The position numbers were made by a program, and so were the translations under genes. From assembly GCF_019797765.1 (NCBI RefSeq), contig NZ_CP081862.1, positions 744,001-808,000 of the forward strand: a stretch of 64,000 nucleotides of DNA. Direction: 5' to 3'. Below are positions 1 through 8,536 of this stretch, in pieces. The DNA comes from Cellulomonas sp. C5510. Its GTDB lineage: Bacteria > Actinomycetota > Actinomycetes > Actinomycetales > Cellulomonadaceae. Below the pieces are notes generated by a model. The model was not told the origin of the DNA. It ran no database searches and was given only the letters and a program-made list of their open reading frames with translations. Within the stretch, counting starts at the first letter, position 1. Each line of letters starts with the position of its first letter.

Positions 1-1540
1 GGTCGCCGGGGTCCTCGTCGTCGATGTCGGTGACCCGCACGGATCGGACGGAGACCATCATCATCGTCGGACTGAGCCGGCGGGTCCCCTGGTTGACGGC
101 GGGGCTGATGAGGGAGTTCATCGCCGCGGGGGCGGGGTCGACCCGCGTCTGCCCGACAGGTCGCCCGAGGTCGTGGAGCTTGTTCTGGGAGTGGAAGAAC
201 GCGTCGATGCTGTCGGTGTCGTCGGCGGTGAGGACGGTCGCGCCGATGTCCTGCATCCACGGCAGGATCGTGCGCTGCTCGTTCTGCTCGGGGTCGTTGC
301 CGGTGTCCGCGAGGCGGAGCTCCAGGGCGTAGCAGCAGCGCGAGTCGTTCTGGAAGTACGCCTCGCGTGGCGTGATCGGCGTGGCGCTGCCGACGACGCT
401 CGGCAGCGCCTGGTCCCAGTCGACCGTGCCGGACCGCCACATCACCCAGTCGGGGACGGGCACGAACTGACCGAGCGGCTTGTCCGACGCCCGGACGAGG
501 GCGGTGAGCCGGGCCATGGTGCCGGGGCGGGCGTTGGCCTCGGTGACGGTGAGGGGCGCGTAGTACTCGACGTCGCGGAACGGCTGCGGTGCGGAGGCGC
601 CGTGGGCGGAGCCCTTCCGGTGGCGCGTCTCGTAGAAGCCCGCCGAGTCCTTCATGGTGACCTCGACGCTGAGCACGCCGTCCGTGGTGGCGTTCGCCTT
701 CGCCCAGGTGGAGGTCGCGTAGTAGCTGGGCGTCTGGCCGGAGGGGGTGCCCAGGTCGGTGCGGCGGTCGACGTCGTCGGCGATGACCCGGCTGACCATG
801 ACCTGCGTGAGCGGGGTGCGCGGCAGCCCGGCGATGCCGGCGGTCGCCTGCCGCCACGAGGCGAACGTCGGGTAGGCGTTGAGCCGGATCTTGAACACCA
901 CCCGGTCGAAGATCGAGGCCTGCGGGTGCCTCTGGTGGTACGTCAGCGTCTCGCGGACAGCCGGCAGGATGTCGGCGTTGTCCTTGATCTCGACGAACAG
1001 CAGCGACGGGCCGCCCCGCTCGACGGCGTCGGCCAGGAACTCCTCGAACGTCACGATGCTCCACTCGGACGGCCGGCGGTCGATCGTCACGAGGCGCTTC
1101 TGCTGCAGCTGGGTGAGCGTGAGGCTGGTGAGCGCGGCATTCGGGCCGGTGTTCCGCTCGGGGTCGTAGGTCGGCTCCATCATCTTGCCGACGTGGGTGT
1201 CGTGGAACATGACGAGCTTGCCGTCGGCGGTGTGCCGCAGGTCGGTCTCGACGCCGGGACGGCACCGGTCGTACGACCGCCGGAACGCGCCGAGGCTGTT
1301 CTCCGGGGTGGCGGCGTCGAAGTCGCCGCGGTGCCGGACGGTCGTGAACTGCTGCTGGCCCCGGAGGCCCTGCAGACCGGTGAGCACCTGCGCGGCGGTC
1401 TTCGTGCACGCCGTCGCGGCGGCGGTCGCCGTGACCGTGGCCGTCGGCTCTGGCGGTGCCGCCGCGGCCGCCACGGTGGCGGGCAGCACGCAGGCCGCCC
1501 CGACCAGGACGCCCAGCGCGCGCAGCATCGATCTCCTCAT
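1..1540 (-). CDS. Secreted glycerophosphodiester phosphodiesterase family protein (C-terminus beyond window)
   Basis: Read from the complement, the ATG at 1540 follows a GAGGGAG ribosome site. The first ~28 residues are a Sec-type signal peptide with a hydrophobic Ala/Val core. The mature part opens with the GDPD signature: 'HRGDFDAATPENS' followed by 'VETDLRHTADG' and 'MFHDTH', which supply the His, Glu/Asp and second His of the metal site. A later 'VEIKD' and 'VLTADDTDS' fit the last strands of the barrel, with a long insertion between them. GDPD enzymes split glycerophosphodiesters into glycerol-3-phosphate and an alcohol. The visible part is about 513 codons and has no stop, so the gene runs off the left edge. 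It lies downstream of and codirectional with the ugp-like importer and LacI gene, and a TAGCGT -10-like box at 1632-1637 may give it its own promoter. Exact substrate unknown. Confidence 0.85.
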   Translation of the reverse strand, partial: MRRSMLRALGVLVGAACVLPATVAAAAAPPEPTATVTATAAATACTKTAAQVLTGLQGLRGQQQFTTVRHRGDFDAATPENSLGAFRRSYDRCRPGVETDLRHTADGKLVMFHDTHVGKMMEPTYDPERNTGPNAALTSLTLTQLQQKRLVTIDRRPSEWSIVTFEEFLADAVERGGPSLLFVEIKDNADILPAVRETLTYHQRHPQASIFDRVVFKIRLNAYPTFASWRQATAGIAGLPRTPLTQVMVSRVIADDVDRRTDLGTPSGQTPSYYATSTWAKANATTDGVLSVEVTMKDSAGFYETRHRKGSAHGASAPQPFRDVEYYAPLTVTEANARPGTMARLTALVRASDKPLGQFVPVPDWVMWRSGTVDWDQALPSVVGSATPITPREAYFQNDSRCCYALELRLADTGNDPEQNEQRTILPWMQDIGATVLTADDTDSIDAFFHSQNKLHDLGRPVGQTRVDPAPAAMNSLISPAVNQGTRRLSPTMMMVSVRSVRVTDIDDEDPGD

Positions 1541-1720
1541 GACGGCTCCCTCGCTCGTCGCAGTGATCAGCGCGTCGGTGCCGCCACGCGCCGCGCCCAG
1601 GACCAGGCGCCGCAGGGGCCCGACGCCCGCGACGCTAGGACCGCCCCGTCGGAGCTTCCGAGGGGAGTTCCCACGGATGACGACAGGTGGTCAGCCGAGG
1701 CGCGACCGGTGAGGTAGCGG

Positions 1721-2764
1721 TCAGTCGTCGGCGGCCACGCGGCCGACCGAGCCGTGCTCGAGCAGCTCGCCGCGCAGCGACTCGTGCACCGGCTCCTCGG
1801 GCTCGCCCTGCATGAGCCGCGCGAGGTGCCCCACCACCTGGTCGGCGAGCTCCTCGACCGGCAGCCGGACGCTGGTGAGCCCGATGAGGTCGAGCCCGGG
1901 CAGCACGCCGTCGCAGCCGGTCACGGACAGGTCGCCGGGCACGGACACGCCGCGGGCGCGGGCCTGCCGCAGCACCTCGAGCGCCCGCAGGTCGGTCGGG
2001 CACATCACGGCGGTCACCACGTCGTGGCGGGCCAGCTCGAGCACGCGCGCGACGCCGTCGGTGGTCTCGCGGACGGGCACGGGCACCGGCTCGGCGCCCG
2101 CGGCCTCCAACAGGCGGGCGGCGCTCGACGCGCGCACCGACTCGGGCAGTGACACCTCGCGGTCGGGGGTGAGGACGGCGACGCGCCGGTGCCCCCGGGA
2201 CAGCACGTGCTCGACGAGCAGCCGTGCGTGGTGCGCCTCGTCGTAGGCGACGGCGTGGATCTCGGGGTCGGACTCGGGGCGGCCGGCGCGGATCATCGGC
2301 ACGGCGTCGCGGAACGGCAGCAGGTGCTCGGACGGGACGTCGCCGGTCGCGACGACGAGGCCGCTGACGCGCATCCCGAGCAGGCGGCGCAGGCCCGCGA
2401 CCTGCCGCGACGCCCCGACGTCGCCGGTGGCCGTGACGGTGAGCACCTCGATGCCCCGGCGGTGCGCGGACGCCTGGAGGCTGGCGTGCAGCAGACCGTA
2501 GGCCGGGTTGGACGAGTCGCGGAGCAGCAGGCCGACGGTGCGGGTGCGCCCGGCGGCGAGCTCGCTCGCCATGACGTTGGGCACGTACCCCACGCGGTCG
2601 GCCATCTCGAGCACGCGCCGCCGGGTGGGGGCGGACACCCGGCCGGTGCCGTGCAGGGCGCGGGACACGGTCGCCCGGGAGACGCCGAGCCGCAGCGCCA
2701 GGTACTCCTCCGTGATCGGACGGCGCGGGGCCGGTCCGCCGGCGGGGTCGCTCACGTCGCCCAT
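1721..2764 (-). CDS. LacI-family transcriptional regulator of the ugp-like operon
   Basis: An N-terminal LacI helix-turn-helix ('LALRLGVSRATVSRALHGTGRVS', then a hinge with 'VGYVPN') is followed by a periplasmic-binding-protein-like sensor domain ending in 'VPGDLSVTGCDG' and 'TSVRLPVEELA'. It is the last gene of the importer operon, 41 bases after the 2H phosphoesterase stop, so it probably senses a ligand of that pathway. On the complement a TAGCAT box (2768-2763) overlaps the ATG at 2764 and sits 7 bases before an in-frame GTG at 2755. That is the spacing of the leaderless starts in this window, so 2755 may be the true start. The effector is unknown. Confidence 0.9.
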   Translation of the reverse strand: MGDVSDPAGGPAPRRPITEEYLALRLGVSRATVSRALHGTGRVSAPTRRRVLEMADRVGYVPNVMASELAAGRTRTVGLLLRDSSNPAYGLLHASLQASAHRRGIEVLTVTATGDVGASRQVAGLRRLLGMRVSGLVVATGDVPSEHLLPFRDAVPMIRAGRPESDPEIHAVAYDEAHHARLLVEHVLSRGHRRVAVLTPDREVSLPESVRASSAARLLEAAGAEPVPVPVRETTDGVARVLELARHDVVTAVMCPTDLRALEVLRQARARGVSVPGDLSVTGCDGVLPGLDLIGLTSVRLPVEELADQVVGHLARLMQGEPEEPVHESLRGELLEHGSVGRVAADD

Positions 2765-2805
2765 GCTAGGGGCGGCCCCGCCGGCCACCGGCGCCTCCGC
2801 CCGAG

Positions 2806-3435
2806 TCAGGAGGCCCGCGGGGACGTCAGTGCCCAGGTGCGCAGGTGCCGCCACACCAGCGTCTCCCACCAGGGTCCGGTCCAGCCGTCGGACCGGAACG
2901 CGTACAGCGCGACCCGGCGTGCAGGGAACACCGCGGGCACGGCCGGGGCGGGGACGGCGCGGACGAACGCCTCGACATCGTCCGCGAGGTGGGGCTGGGT
3001 GCGCATCTCGTGCGACGCGAGCGAGATGTGCGCCCGGAACCGCTCGGGGTCGAACGGCTGCACCAGGTAGGCGTCGAGGGAGTGCGCGAGCGGGACCAGC
3101 GCCGCGTTGACGTCGGCGGCCAGGTCGGCCAGCGCCTCGTTGCGGCGGCCGTCGGGCAGGCGGTCGACGTCGTAGGTGACGGCGGCGCCGTGCCGGACGA
3201 TGCCGCTGTGGTGGACGTCGAAGCCGGGGCGGTCGCGCAGCACCACGTCGAGGGCGGCCTCGATGACGGGCGCCTCCGCGCGGATCGGCACCGAGCCGGC
3301 GAGCGTGGCGTGCGGCGGGAACCGGCCGGCGGACACGAAGCCGAACTGGCGCTCGACGGCGAGGGTGACGGTGGTGACGGCGGCGGACGTCACCGGGTCG
3401 GGGAGCAGGAACACGCCGTAGACGGGCTCGGTCAT
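2806..3435 (-). CDS. 2H phosphoesterase superfamily protein (2'-5' RNA ligase / cyclic phosphodiesterase-like)
   Basis: A 209-residue cytosolic protein with the two H-x-T/S motifs that define the 2H fold: 'PPHATLAG' near residue 42 and 'RAHISLAS' near residue 134, spaced as in two-lobed 2H enzymes. These proteins hydrolyse or ligate 2',3'-cyclic or 2'-5' phosphodiester bonds, and some members sit in phosphonate or phosphoester operons. The start was placed at the ATG at 3435 ('MTEPVYGVFLL'), because the upstream extension is Pro/Arg-rich and non-conserved. It follows the UgpB-like gene (112 bases away) and precedes lacI. Its position suggests it processes an imported phosphodiester, but that is inference from context. 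Confidence 0.82.
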   Translation of the reverse strand: MTEPVYGVFLLPDPVTSAAVTTVTLAVERQFGFVSAGRFPPHATLAGSVPIRAEAPVIEAALDVVLRDRPGFDVHHSGIVRHGAAVTYDVDRLPDGRRNEALADLAADVNAALVPLAHSLDAYLVQPFDPERFRAHISLASHEMRTQPHLADDVEAFVRAVPAPAVPAVFPARRVALYAFRSDGWTGPWWETLVWRHLRTWALTSPRAS

Positions 3436-3547
3436 CGGGATCTCGCTTCGGGGTCGGTGCGGGGAGCGGGTGGGGCGGGGGTGAGGTGAGGTCGGCACCG
3501 CGGGCCCGGGCGACGCCCCGGGCCCGCGGTGGTCCAGAGGGCCGGCG

Positions 3548-4909
3548 TCAGCCGAGCCGGTCCAGGTAGCTCGCGATCGCGTCGTTGCCGCGCTGCTCCG
3601 CGTCCGCCCAGGTGGCGGCGACGTCCGCGCCGCCGACGACGGCCTCGATGGCGCTGCGCACGGCGTCGCGGGCCTCGTTCATCGCCCCGGTGTGGCAGCC
3701 GGCGCTCGGCACCGAGTCGGTGGTCCGGGCGAGCTGGTCGAGCGCGACCTGCTGGACGTCGGTGGTCTGACCCTCGAGGGACGCGAGGGCCTCCTGCGAG
3801 GTCGGGAGGTACCCGGTCTCGAGGAAGATCCGCTCCTGGACCTCCGGGGAGGCGAGGTACTGCACGAAGGTCGCCGAGGCCGCGAGGCTCTCGTCGGTGC
3901 TGCCCTCGTCGACCAGCCACACGGAGTTGCCGCCGGGGACGGCCCCGCCGTCGGGGCTGCCGACCGGGAGCGGCCAGACGCCGAAGTCGAACGCGGTGGC
4001 CCGCTCGGCGTCCCCGAAGATCCGCGACGACTGCACCATGATCGCGGCCTCCTCGGCGGCGAACGCGGTGAGGGACGCGCTGCCGTCGGTGCCGGTGTTG
4101 AGCATGGAGCCGTCCTGGACGAGACGCTGCAGGTGCTCCCAGAGGCCGACCTGGGCGTCGGTCGTGTACTGGAACGCGTCGGCCGGCTCGGCGCCGACCC
4201 CGTTGTCGGGCGTGCAGTACTCCAGGCCCTCGGAGGCCGTGAACTGCTCGGACCACCACGGGTCGAGGAACATCGTGAGGCCCGCCGTGCCGGTCGCGTC
4301 GTGCACGGCGGTGGCGGTGTCGAACAGCTCCGTGATGCTGCCCGGTGCGTCGGCGGGGTCGATGCCCGCGGCCTCCAGCATCGCGGTGTTGTAGAGCACC
4401 ACCGGCTGGGACACCATGATCGGCACCGACGTGAGCTCGCCGCCGAACGTGTAGTACGAGGCGAGCACCGGCACCAGGTCCTCGCCGTCGAACGTGGTCC
4501 CGTCCACGCCGGCGACCTCGCCGGGCGCGACGGTGAGGCCCGTGTCGTTCAGGTACGTCGAGAACGTGTCCCCGCCCTGCACGACGTCGGGCAGCGCGCC
4601 GGACTGCACCGAGTTGGTGAGCTTGGCCATCGAGTCGACGTAGCTGCCCTGGAACACGGCGTTGACCGTGATGTCGTCGTGCTCCTCGTTGAACTCGTCG
4701 ACCAGGGCGGTGAGGGTGTCGGCCGGCACGCCGCTGACGGAGTACCAGAAGTCGACCGTCACCCCGTCGTCGGTCCCGCCGGACGTACCGCCGGCGCTGT
4801 CGCCCGGGTCCTCGGCCGACCCGCACGCGGCGAGCGCCAGCCCGCCCGCGGCGAGCAGCCCTGCCGCTCCCAGGCCCTTGCGTCCTCGGATTCTCTGCAT
4901 GGTGGACAT
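3548..4909 (-). CDS. UgpB-like extracellular solute-binding lipoprotein of a glycerol-3-phosphate/phosphodiester-type ABC importer
   Basis: A 453-residue family 1 solute-binding protein. The lipobox 'LALAACGS' puts the lipidated Cys at residue 29. The body resembles UgpB, with segments such as 'VFQGSYVDSMAKLTNSVQSG' and 'PVVLYNTAMLEAAGIDP'. The start at 4909 is chosen for the TGAGGAGAGGA sequence directly before it, which also contains the stop of the upstream permease gene, so translation is probably coupled. In the ugp family such proteins bind glycerol-3-phosphate or glycerophosphodiesters. Here that assignment rests on sequence resemblance plus the nearby GDPD, 2H phosphoesterase and phosphate permease. 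Another phosphorylated or neutral polyol or sugar ligand cannot be excluded. Confidence 0.85.
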   Translation of the reverse strand: MSTMQRIRGRKGLGAAGLLAAGGLALAACGSAEDPGDSAGGTSGGTDDGVTVDFWYSVSGVPADTLTALVDEFNEEHDDITVNAVFQGSYVDSMAKLTNSVQSGALPDVVQGGDTFSTYLNDTGLTVAPGEVAGVDGTTFDGEDLVPVLASYYTFGGELTSVPIMVSQPVVLYNTAMLEAAGIDPADAPGSITELFDTATAVHDATGTAGLTMFLDPWWSEQFTASEGLEYCTPDNGVGAEPADAFQYTTDAQVGLWEHLQRLVQDGSMLNTGTDGSASLTAFAAEEAAIMVQSSRIFGDAERATAFDFGVWPLPVGSPDGGAVPGGNSVWLVDEGSTDESLAASATFVQYLASPEVQERIFLETGYLPTSQEALASLEGQTTDVQQVALDQLARTTDSVPSAGCHTGAMNEARDAVRSAIEAVVGGADVAATWADAEQRGNDAIASYLDRLG

Positions 4910-4917
4910 TCCTCTCC

Positions 4918-5736
4918 TCATTTGACCGAGCCCTGCGTGAGACCCTTGGCCAGGAAACGCTGGCCGAGGAGCACGAGGACGATGGTGGGAACGGCGGCGA
5001 TGGTGACGCCCGCCAATGACGCACCGAGGTCGGTGCCGGATTCGTCGGTGAGGATCTTGATGCCGACCTGGACGGTGCGGGACGCCGGGGTCTCGGACAC
5101 CACGAGCGGCCACAGGTACCCGTTCCAGGCGGCGATCGCGGCCATGAGCGTCACCGTGACGACGGTCGGCCGGCACAGCGGGACCAGGAACCCGAACAGG
5201 AACCGCATGGGGCCCGCGCCGTCCACGACGGCGGCCTCGTGGATCTCCTTCGGGAACGACAGGAACGTCTGCCGGAGCAGGAACACGTTGTACGCGGAGA
5301 CCAGGAAGGGCAGGAACACGGCGACGACCGTGTCGAACAGGCCCAGCGACCGGATGGTCAGGTAGTTCGCGACGAGGATGGTCTCGCCCGGAACCATCAT
5401 GGTGAGCAGGACGAACCCGAACACGAGGTTCGGCCGGCGCAGCCGCCCGAACACCAGCGCGTAGGCCGCGAGCAGCGCGGTCAGCACCTGGGCGGCGGTC
5501 TGCGCGAGCGTGACGACGCCGGAGTTCACCATCTGCCGCAGCAGCGGGGCCCGGCCGAGCGCGGCCTGGAAGTTCTCGAACGAGATGCCGGTCGGCAGCA
5601 CGTCCCGGAACGTGCCGGTCAGCGCCTGGCCAGGGCGGAGCGCCGCGAACACCACGTACAGGACAGGCAGGGCGACGAGCAGCGCCGCGACCGCGAGGTA
5701 GGCGACGAGCGCGATGTGGGCGACCCGGGCGCGCAT
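4918..5736 (-). CDS. UgpE-like ABC importer inner-membrane permease
   Basis: A 272-residue MalG/UgpE-type permease with six predicted membrane helices. It carries the EAA loop ('EIHEAAVVDGAGPMRF') that docks on the ATPase, followed by 'AWNGYLWPL', which closely matches the corresponding UgpE segment. The ATG overlaps the upstream permease stop in a TGATG, so the two permeases should be made together. It ends with the typical 'LAKGLTQGSVK' tail of this subfamily. There is no ATP-binding subunit in the operon, so a shared MsiK/UgpC-type ATPase encoded elsewhere must energise transport (inference). Confidence 0.9.
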   Translation of the reverse strand: MRARVAHIALVAYLAVAALLVALPVLYVVFAALRPGQALTGTFRDVLPTGISFENFQAALGRAPLLRQMVNSGVVTLAQTAAQVLTALLAAYALVFGRLRRPNLVFGFVLLTMMVPGETILVANYLTIRSLGLFDTVVAVFLPFLVSAYNVFLLRQTFLSFPKEIHEAAVVDGAGPMRFLFGFLVPLCRPTVVTVTLMAAIAAWNGYLWPLVVSETPASRTVQVGIKILTDESGTDLGASLAGVTIAAVPTIVLVLLGQRFLAKGLTQGSVK

Positions 5737-6665
5737 CAGTAGGTCACCCGCCGCTCGAGCACGCCGAACTGCACGACCGTGAGCACGGCGATGACGACCA
5801 GCAGGATGATCCCGCGGGCGGACGCGGCGCCGTAGTCGGCGGTCCCGCCGAACGCCTTCGCCCAGATGTCGAAGACGAGCGTCTGGGTGGCGCGGGCGGG
5901 GCCGCCGCCGGTGACCACCTGGATGATCGTGAACTCCCGCATCGCCTGCACGGACTGCGTCACGACGATGAAGAACAGCGTCGGCGTGATGAGCGGCAGG
6001 GTGATGGAGCGGAGCATCCGGGCGCGGGAGGCACCGTCGAGGGCCGCGGCCTCCTCGACCTCCACGCTGATGGCGTCCACCGCCGCGATGAGCAGCAGCG
6101 TCACGAAGCCGATCGAGATCCAGACGTCGACGACGACGATCGACACCATGGCCATGGTCGGCTCGGTCAGCCAGCCCGCGGGACGGCCGGTGAGCGCGAT
6201 CGCGATCTGGTCGAGCAGCCCGTACGTCGGGCTCATGAGCGCACGGAACGCGAGGCCGGCGACGGCGGCGGACACGGCCATCGGGATGAGCACCGCCGCC
6301 CGCGAGAACGCCGTGCCGCGCAGCCGCCGGGACAGCGGGACGGCGAGCGCGAGCCCGACCAGCAGCTTGCCGACGACGGTCAGGACCACGAACGCGGCCG
6401 TGACGAGCAGGGTGCGGCGGAAGTCCGGCGACCCGAGCATCGCCGTGTAGTTGTCGGTGCCGACGAAGCCCGCGGGCCGGCCGAACAGGTCGGAGCTCTG
6501 GAACGAGAGCACCGCGGTGCGCAGCAGCGGCCAGTAGGTGAAGGCTAGCAGCGCCACCACGGTCGGTGCCAGGGCCGCGTAGGCCCAGGCGTGCGGGCGG
6601 CCGCGGGGTCGGCGCGGGGGTCGGTCCGGCCCGCTGCGGGGGCGCGTCGCCACGACGTCGTGCAT
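5736..6665 (-). CDS. UgpA-like ABC importer inner-membrane permease, first gene of the operon
   Basis: A 309-residue MalF/UgpA-type permease. A basic cytoplasmic N-terminus is followed by six helices and an EAA loop ('EVEEAAALDGASRARML'). The ending 'GVLERRVTY' is typical of UgpA-like proteins. The start at 6665 is supported by GGAGG four bases upstream ('GGAGGATCC' then ATG). It leads a five-gene leftward operon: permease, permease, binding protein, 2H phosphoesterase, LacI. The likely promoter lies in the 210-base divergent gap shared with the PiT phosphate permease. Confidence 0.9.
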   Translation of the reverse strand: MHDVVATRPRSGPDRPPRRPRGRPHAWAYAALAPTVVALLAFTYWPLLRTAVLSFQSSDLFGRPAGFVGTDNYTAMLGSPDFRRTLLVTAAFVVLTVVGKLLVGLALAVPLSRRLRGTAFSRAAVLIPMAVSAAVAGLAFRALMSPTYGLLDQIAIALTGRPAGWLTEPTMAMVSIVVVDVWISIGFVTLLLIAAVDAISVEVEEAAALDGASRARMLRSITLPLITPTLFFIVVTQSVQAMREFTIIQVVTGGGPARATQTLVFDIWAKAFGGTADYGAASARGIILLVVIAVLTVVQFGVLERRVTY

Positions 6666-6876
6666 GGATCCTCCGGGGGTGTCCGGCCCGCGGCGACGCG
6701 GGCGCGACAAATGCTGTGTGGTCCACCCAGAACGGGTCGAGATGGACATCCCGTCATTCCGCACCATTGCTGCGTGACCGGATCGGCTTGGCTCGGACTG
6801 TACACTCATGAGTAGCATCCGACAACACCCGCTGACGTTTGCGAGAGCGCGTACGCAAATCACGAGAGGAGCCGCC
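6666..6876. promoter_or_regulatory. Divergent promoter region between the ugp-like operon and the PiT permease gene
   Basis: This gap serves both directions. Rightward, a TACACT -10-like hexamer lies at 6801-6806. Leftward, a plausible TCGACC - 18 bases - CAGCAT pair ends near 6713 on the complement. In the PiT leader there is an inverted repeat, TTTGCG (6838-6843) and CGCAAA (6854-6859), with a 10-base spacer, close to the PiT ribosome site. This could be an operator for the local LacI protein. A short direct repeat of the form TGCTGyGTG occurs near 6713 and 6768. None of these elements is experimentally supported, and no unambiguous PhoP box was recognised. Confidence 0.45.
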
Positions 6877-7848
6877 GTGCCCGAGGGGTCGGTCGTCCTG
6901 CTGGTCGCGGCGGGCGTGCTCGCGCTGGTGTACGGCTCCAACGCCGGCGCGACCATCGCCGCCACGAGCCTGCGCGTGCACGGAGGACGACCGTGGGCCG
7001 CGCTGCTGGTGCTCGGGTGCGCGATCGCCCTGGCGCCGCCGCTGCTGGGGACCGCGGTGGCGACGACCGTGGCGCGCGAGCTCGTCCCGCCCGGCGGCGA
7101 CCCCGCGACCGGGCGCGCGGTGTTCCTGGCCGCCGTCGTCGCCGCGCTCGTGGTCACCGGGGTCCTGAGCCGGTGGGGCCAGCCGACCAGCCTCACGTTG
7201 GCGCTCATCGCGGGCGTCGCGGGCGGCGGCCTCGGCGCGGGGGAGGCGATGGGCTGGGCGGCGATCGGCCGCGTGCTCGCGCTCGTCGCGGCCGCGCCGT
7301 TCGCCGGCCTCGCGCTCGCGGGCCTGGTGCACCGGCTGTCCGCGGCGTCCCGGGTCTCCCCGGCGGCCGTGCGGCGCTGGCACGTCGCGTCCTACGTCGT
7401 GCTGTGCCTCGCGTTCGGCGCCAACGACGCCCAGAAGCTGCTGGCGATCGTCGCCGTGGCGTCCGCGCCCGGTGCTGCGACCGTCGACGCGGTGGCCTGG
7501 CAGCTCGCGCTCTGCGCCGGGCTGTTCACCGCCGGCGCCGCCGTCGGGCTCGGCCGCATGGAGCGGACCGTCAACCGCGGCATCCTCGCGGTCCGCGGCC
7601 TCGACGCGGTCACCGCCCAGACGACGACCGCCGCCGTCATGCTCGCCAGCTCCGCCGTCGGCAGCCCGGTCGGCATGGCGCAGACGCTCTCCGGCTCCCT
7701 CGTGGGCGCCGGGCTCGCACGAGGGAGAGGAAGAGTCCGATGGGAGTACGCCGGAAGAGTCGCGCTGGCCTGGGTGCTGACGGTGCCCGCGAGCGTCCTG
7801 GTGGCGACGGGCGTCGCGTGGCTGACCGCCGGCCGCGGGGCCGGGTGA
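6877..7848 (+). CDS. PiT-family inorganic phosphate permease
   Basis: A 323-residue membrane protein with about ten hydrophobic helices and the two PiT signatures. The first is a somewhat divergent 'YGSNAGATIAATSL' near residue 22. The second, 'FGANDAQKLLAI' near residue 180, keeps the GANDAQK core. PiT proteins import metal-phosphate with protons or sodium. The GTG start at 6877 is chosen because GAGGAG (6865-6870) lies just upstream; the ATG at 6808 would add a segment unlike the family. The stop overlaps the start of the PhoU-like gene (GTGA), so the two are cotranslated. Confidence 0.87.
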   Translation: MPEGSVVLLVAAGVLALVYGSNAGATIAATSLRVHGGRPWAALLVLGCAIALAPPLLGTAVATTVARELVPPGGDPATGRAVFLAAVVAALVVTGVLSRWGQPTSLTLALIAGVAGGGLGAGEAMGWAAIGRVLALVAAAPFAGLALAGLVHRLSAASRVSPAAVRRWHVASYVVLCLAFGANDAQKLLAIVAVASAPGAATVDAVAWQLALCAGLFTAGAAVGLGRMERTVNRGILAVRGLDAVTAQTTTAAVMLASSAVGSPVGMAQTLSGSLVGAGLARGRGRVRWEYAGRVALAWVLTVPASVLVATGVAWLTAGRGAG

Positions 7849-8468
7849 GGCGGCTGGTCCGCGGCATCTCGGGCGCCGCACGGGACGACCTGGTCGACGG
7901 CCTCGCCGGCCAGCTCCGGGCGACCGAGGACGCCGTGACGATCGCGCTGCGGCTCACCCGCGGCACGCTCGGCGTCGCCGACGCGCGCGCGGCCGTCGCG
8001 GCGGTCGAGCACGAGGGCGACGCCTGGCGGGCGCACGTCGTCGAGTCGCTGACGCGCGCGCTCACCAGCTACCTCGACCGCGAGGACCTGTTCACCTACT
8101 CGCGGGCCGTCGACGACGTGCTGGACAACCTGCGCGACTACGTCCGCGAGGTCGACCTGTACGGCGTCGCCCCCGGCGCGGACGGCGTGCCCGTGCTCGA
8201 GCAGATCCGCGACGGCGTGCGAGCCCTCGCGCGGGCCACCGCGTGCCTGCGCGACGACGTCGGTCGGGTGGCGGTCGCGGCGCTCGCGGCCAAGAAGACC
8301 CCGGTGCGGGCGCACTACCAGACGGCCATGTCCCGCCTGCTGGCCGAACCGCTCGACGACTCCACGCTCCGCCGCCGCGAGGTGCTGCGGCGGCTCGACA
8401 TCGTGGGGATCCGGCTGTCGGAGGCGGCGGACCACCTGGCGACCGCGGCGATCAAGCGCGGGACGTGA
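7845..8468 (+). CDS. DUF47/PhoU-like Pit accessory protein
   Basis: A 207-residue, all-helical, charged cytosolic protein. It has the repeated acidic pattern of DUF47/PhoU-like proteins ('AVAAVEHEGDAWRAHVVESL', 'FTYSRAVDDVLDNLRDYVRE', 'VLRRLDIVGIRLSEAADHL'), which binds metal clusters and the transporter. The GTG start at 7845 shares bases with the PiT stop (GTGA). In many bacteria a DUF47 gene is paired with pit and regulates or gates phosphate uptake. This strongly ties the two products into one unit. Confidence 0.85.
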   Translation: MRRLVRGISGAARDDLVDGLAGQLRATEDAVTIALRLTRGTLGVADARAAVAAVEHEGDAWRAHVVESLTRALTSYLDREDLFTYSRAVDDVLDNLRDYVREVDLYGVAPGADGVPVLEQIRDGVRALARATACLRDDVGRVAVAALAAKKTPVRAHYQTAMSRLLAEPLDDSTLRRREVLRRLDIVGIRLSEAADHLATAAIKRGT

Positions 8469-8536
8469 GGAGAACCCGTGTGTCCGCCCGGCCGCACCGG
8501 GCAGAGAAAACCCCTCGTCCTCACCGCGGCCGGTGC

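Noticed and set aside
173..1717. A 514-codon rightward frame at the left edge
   Set aside because: It mirrors the GDPD gene on the complement, and its residue composition is that of a shadow frame.
6700..6800. PhoP box in the phosphate region
   Set aside because: No tandem GTTCAC-like repeats with 11-base period could be made out.
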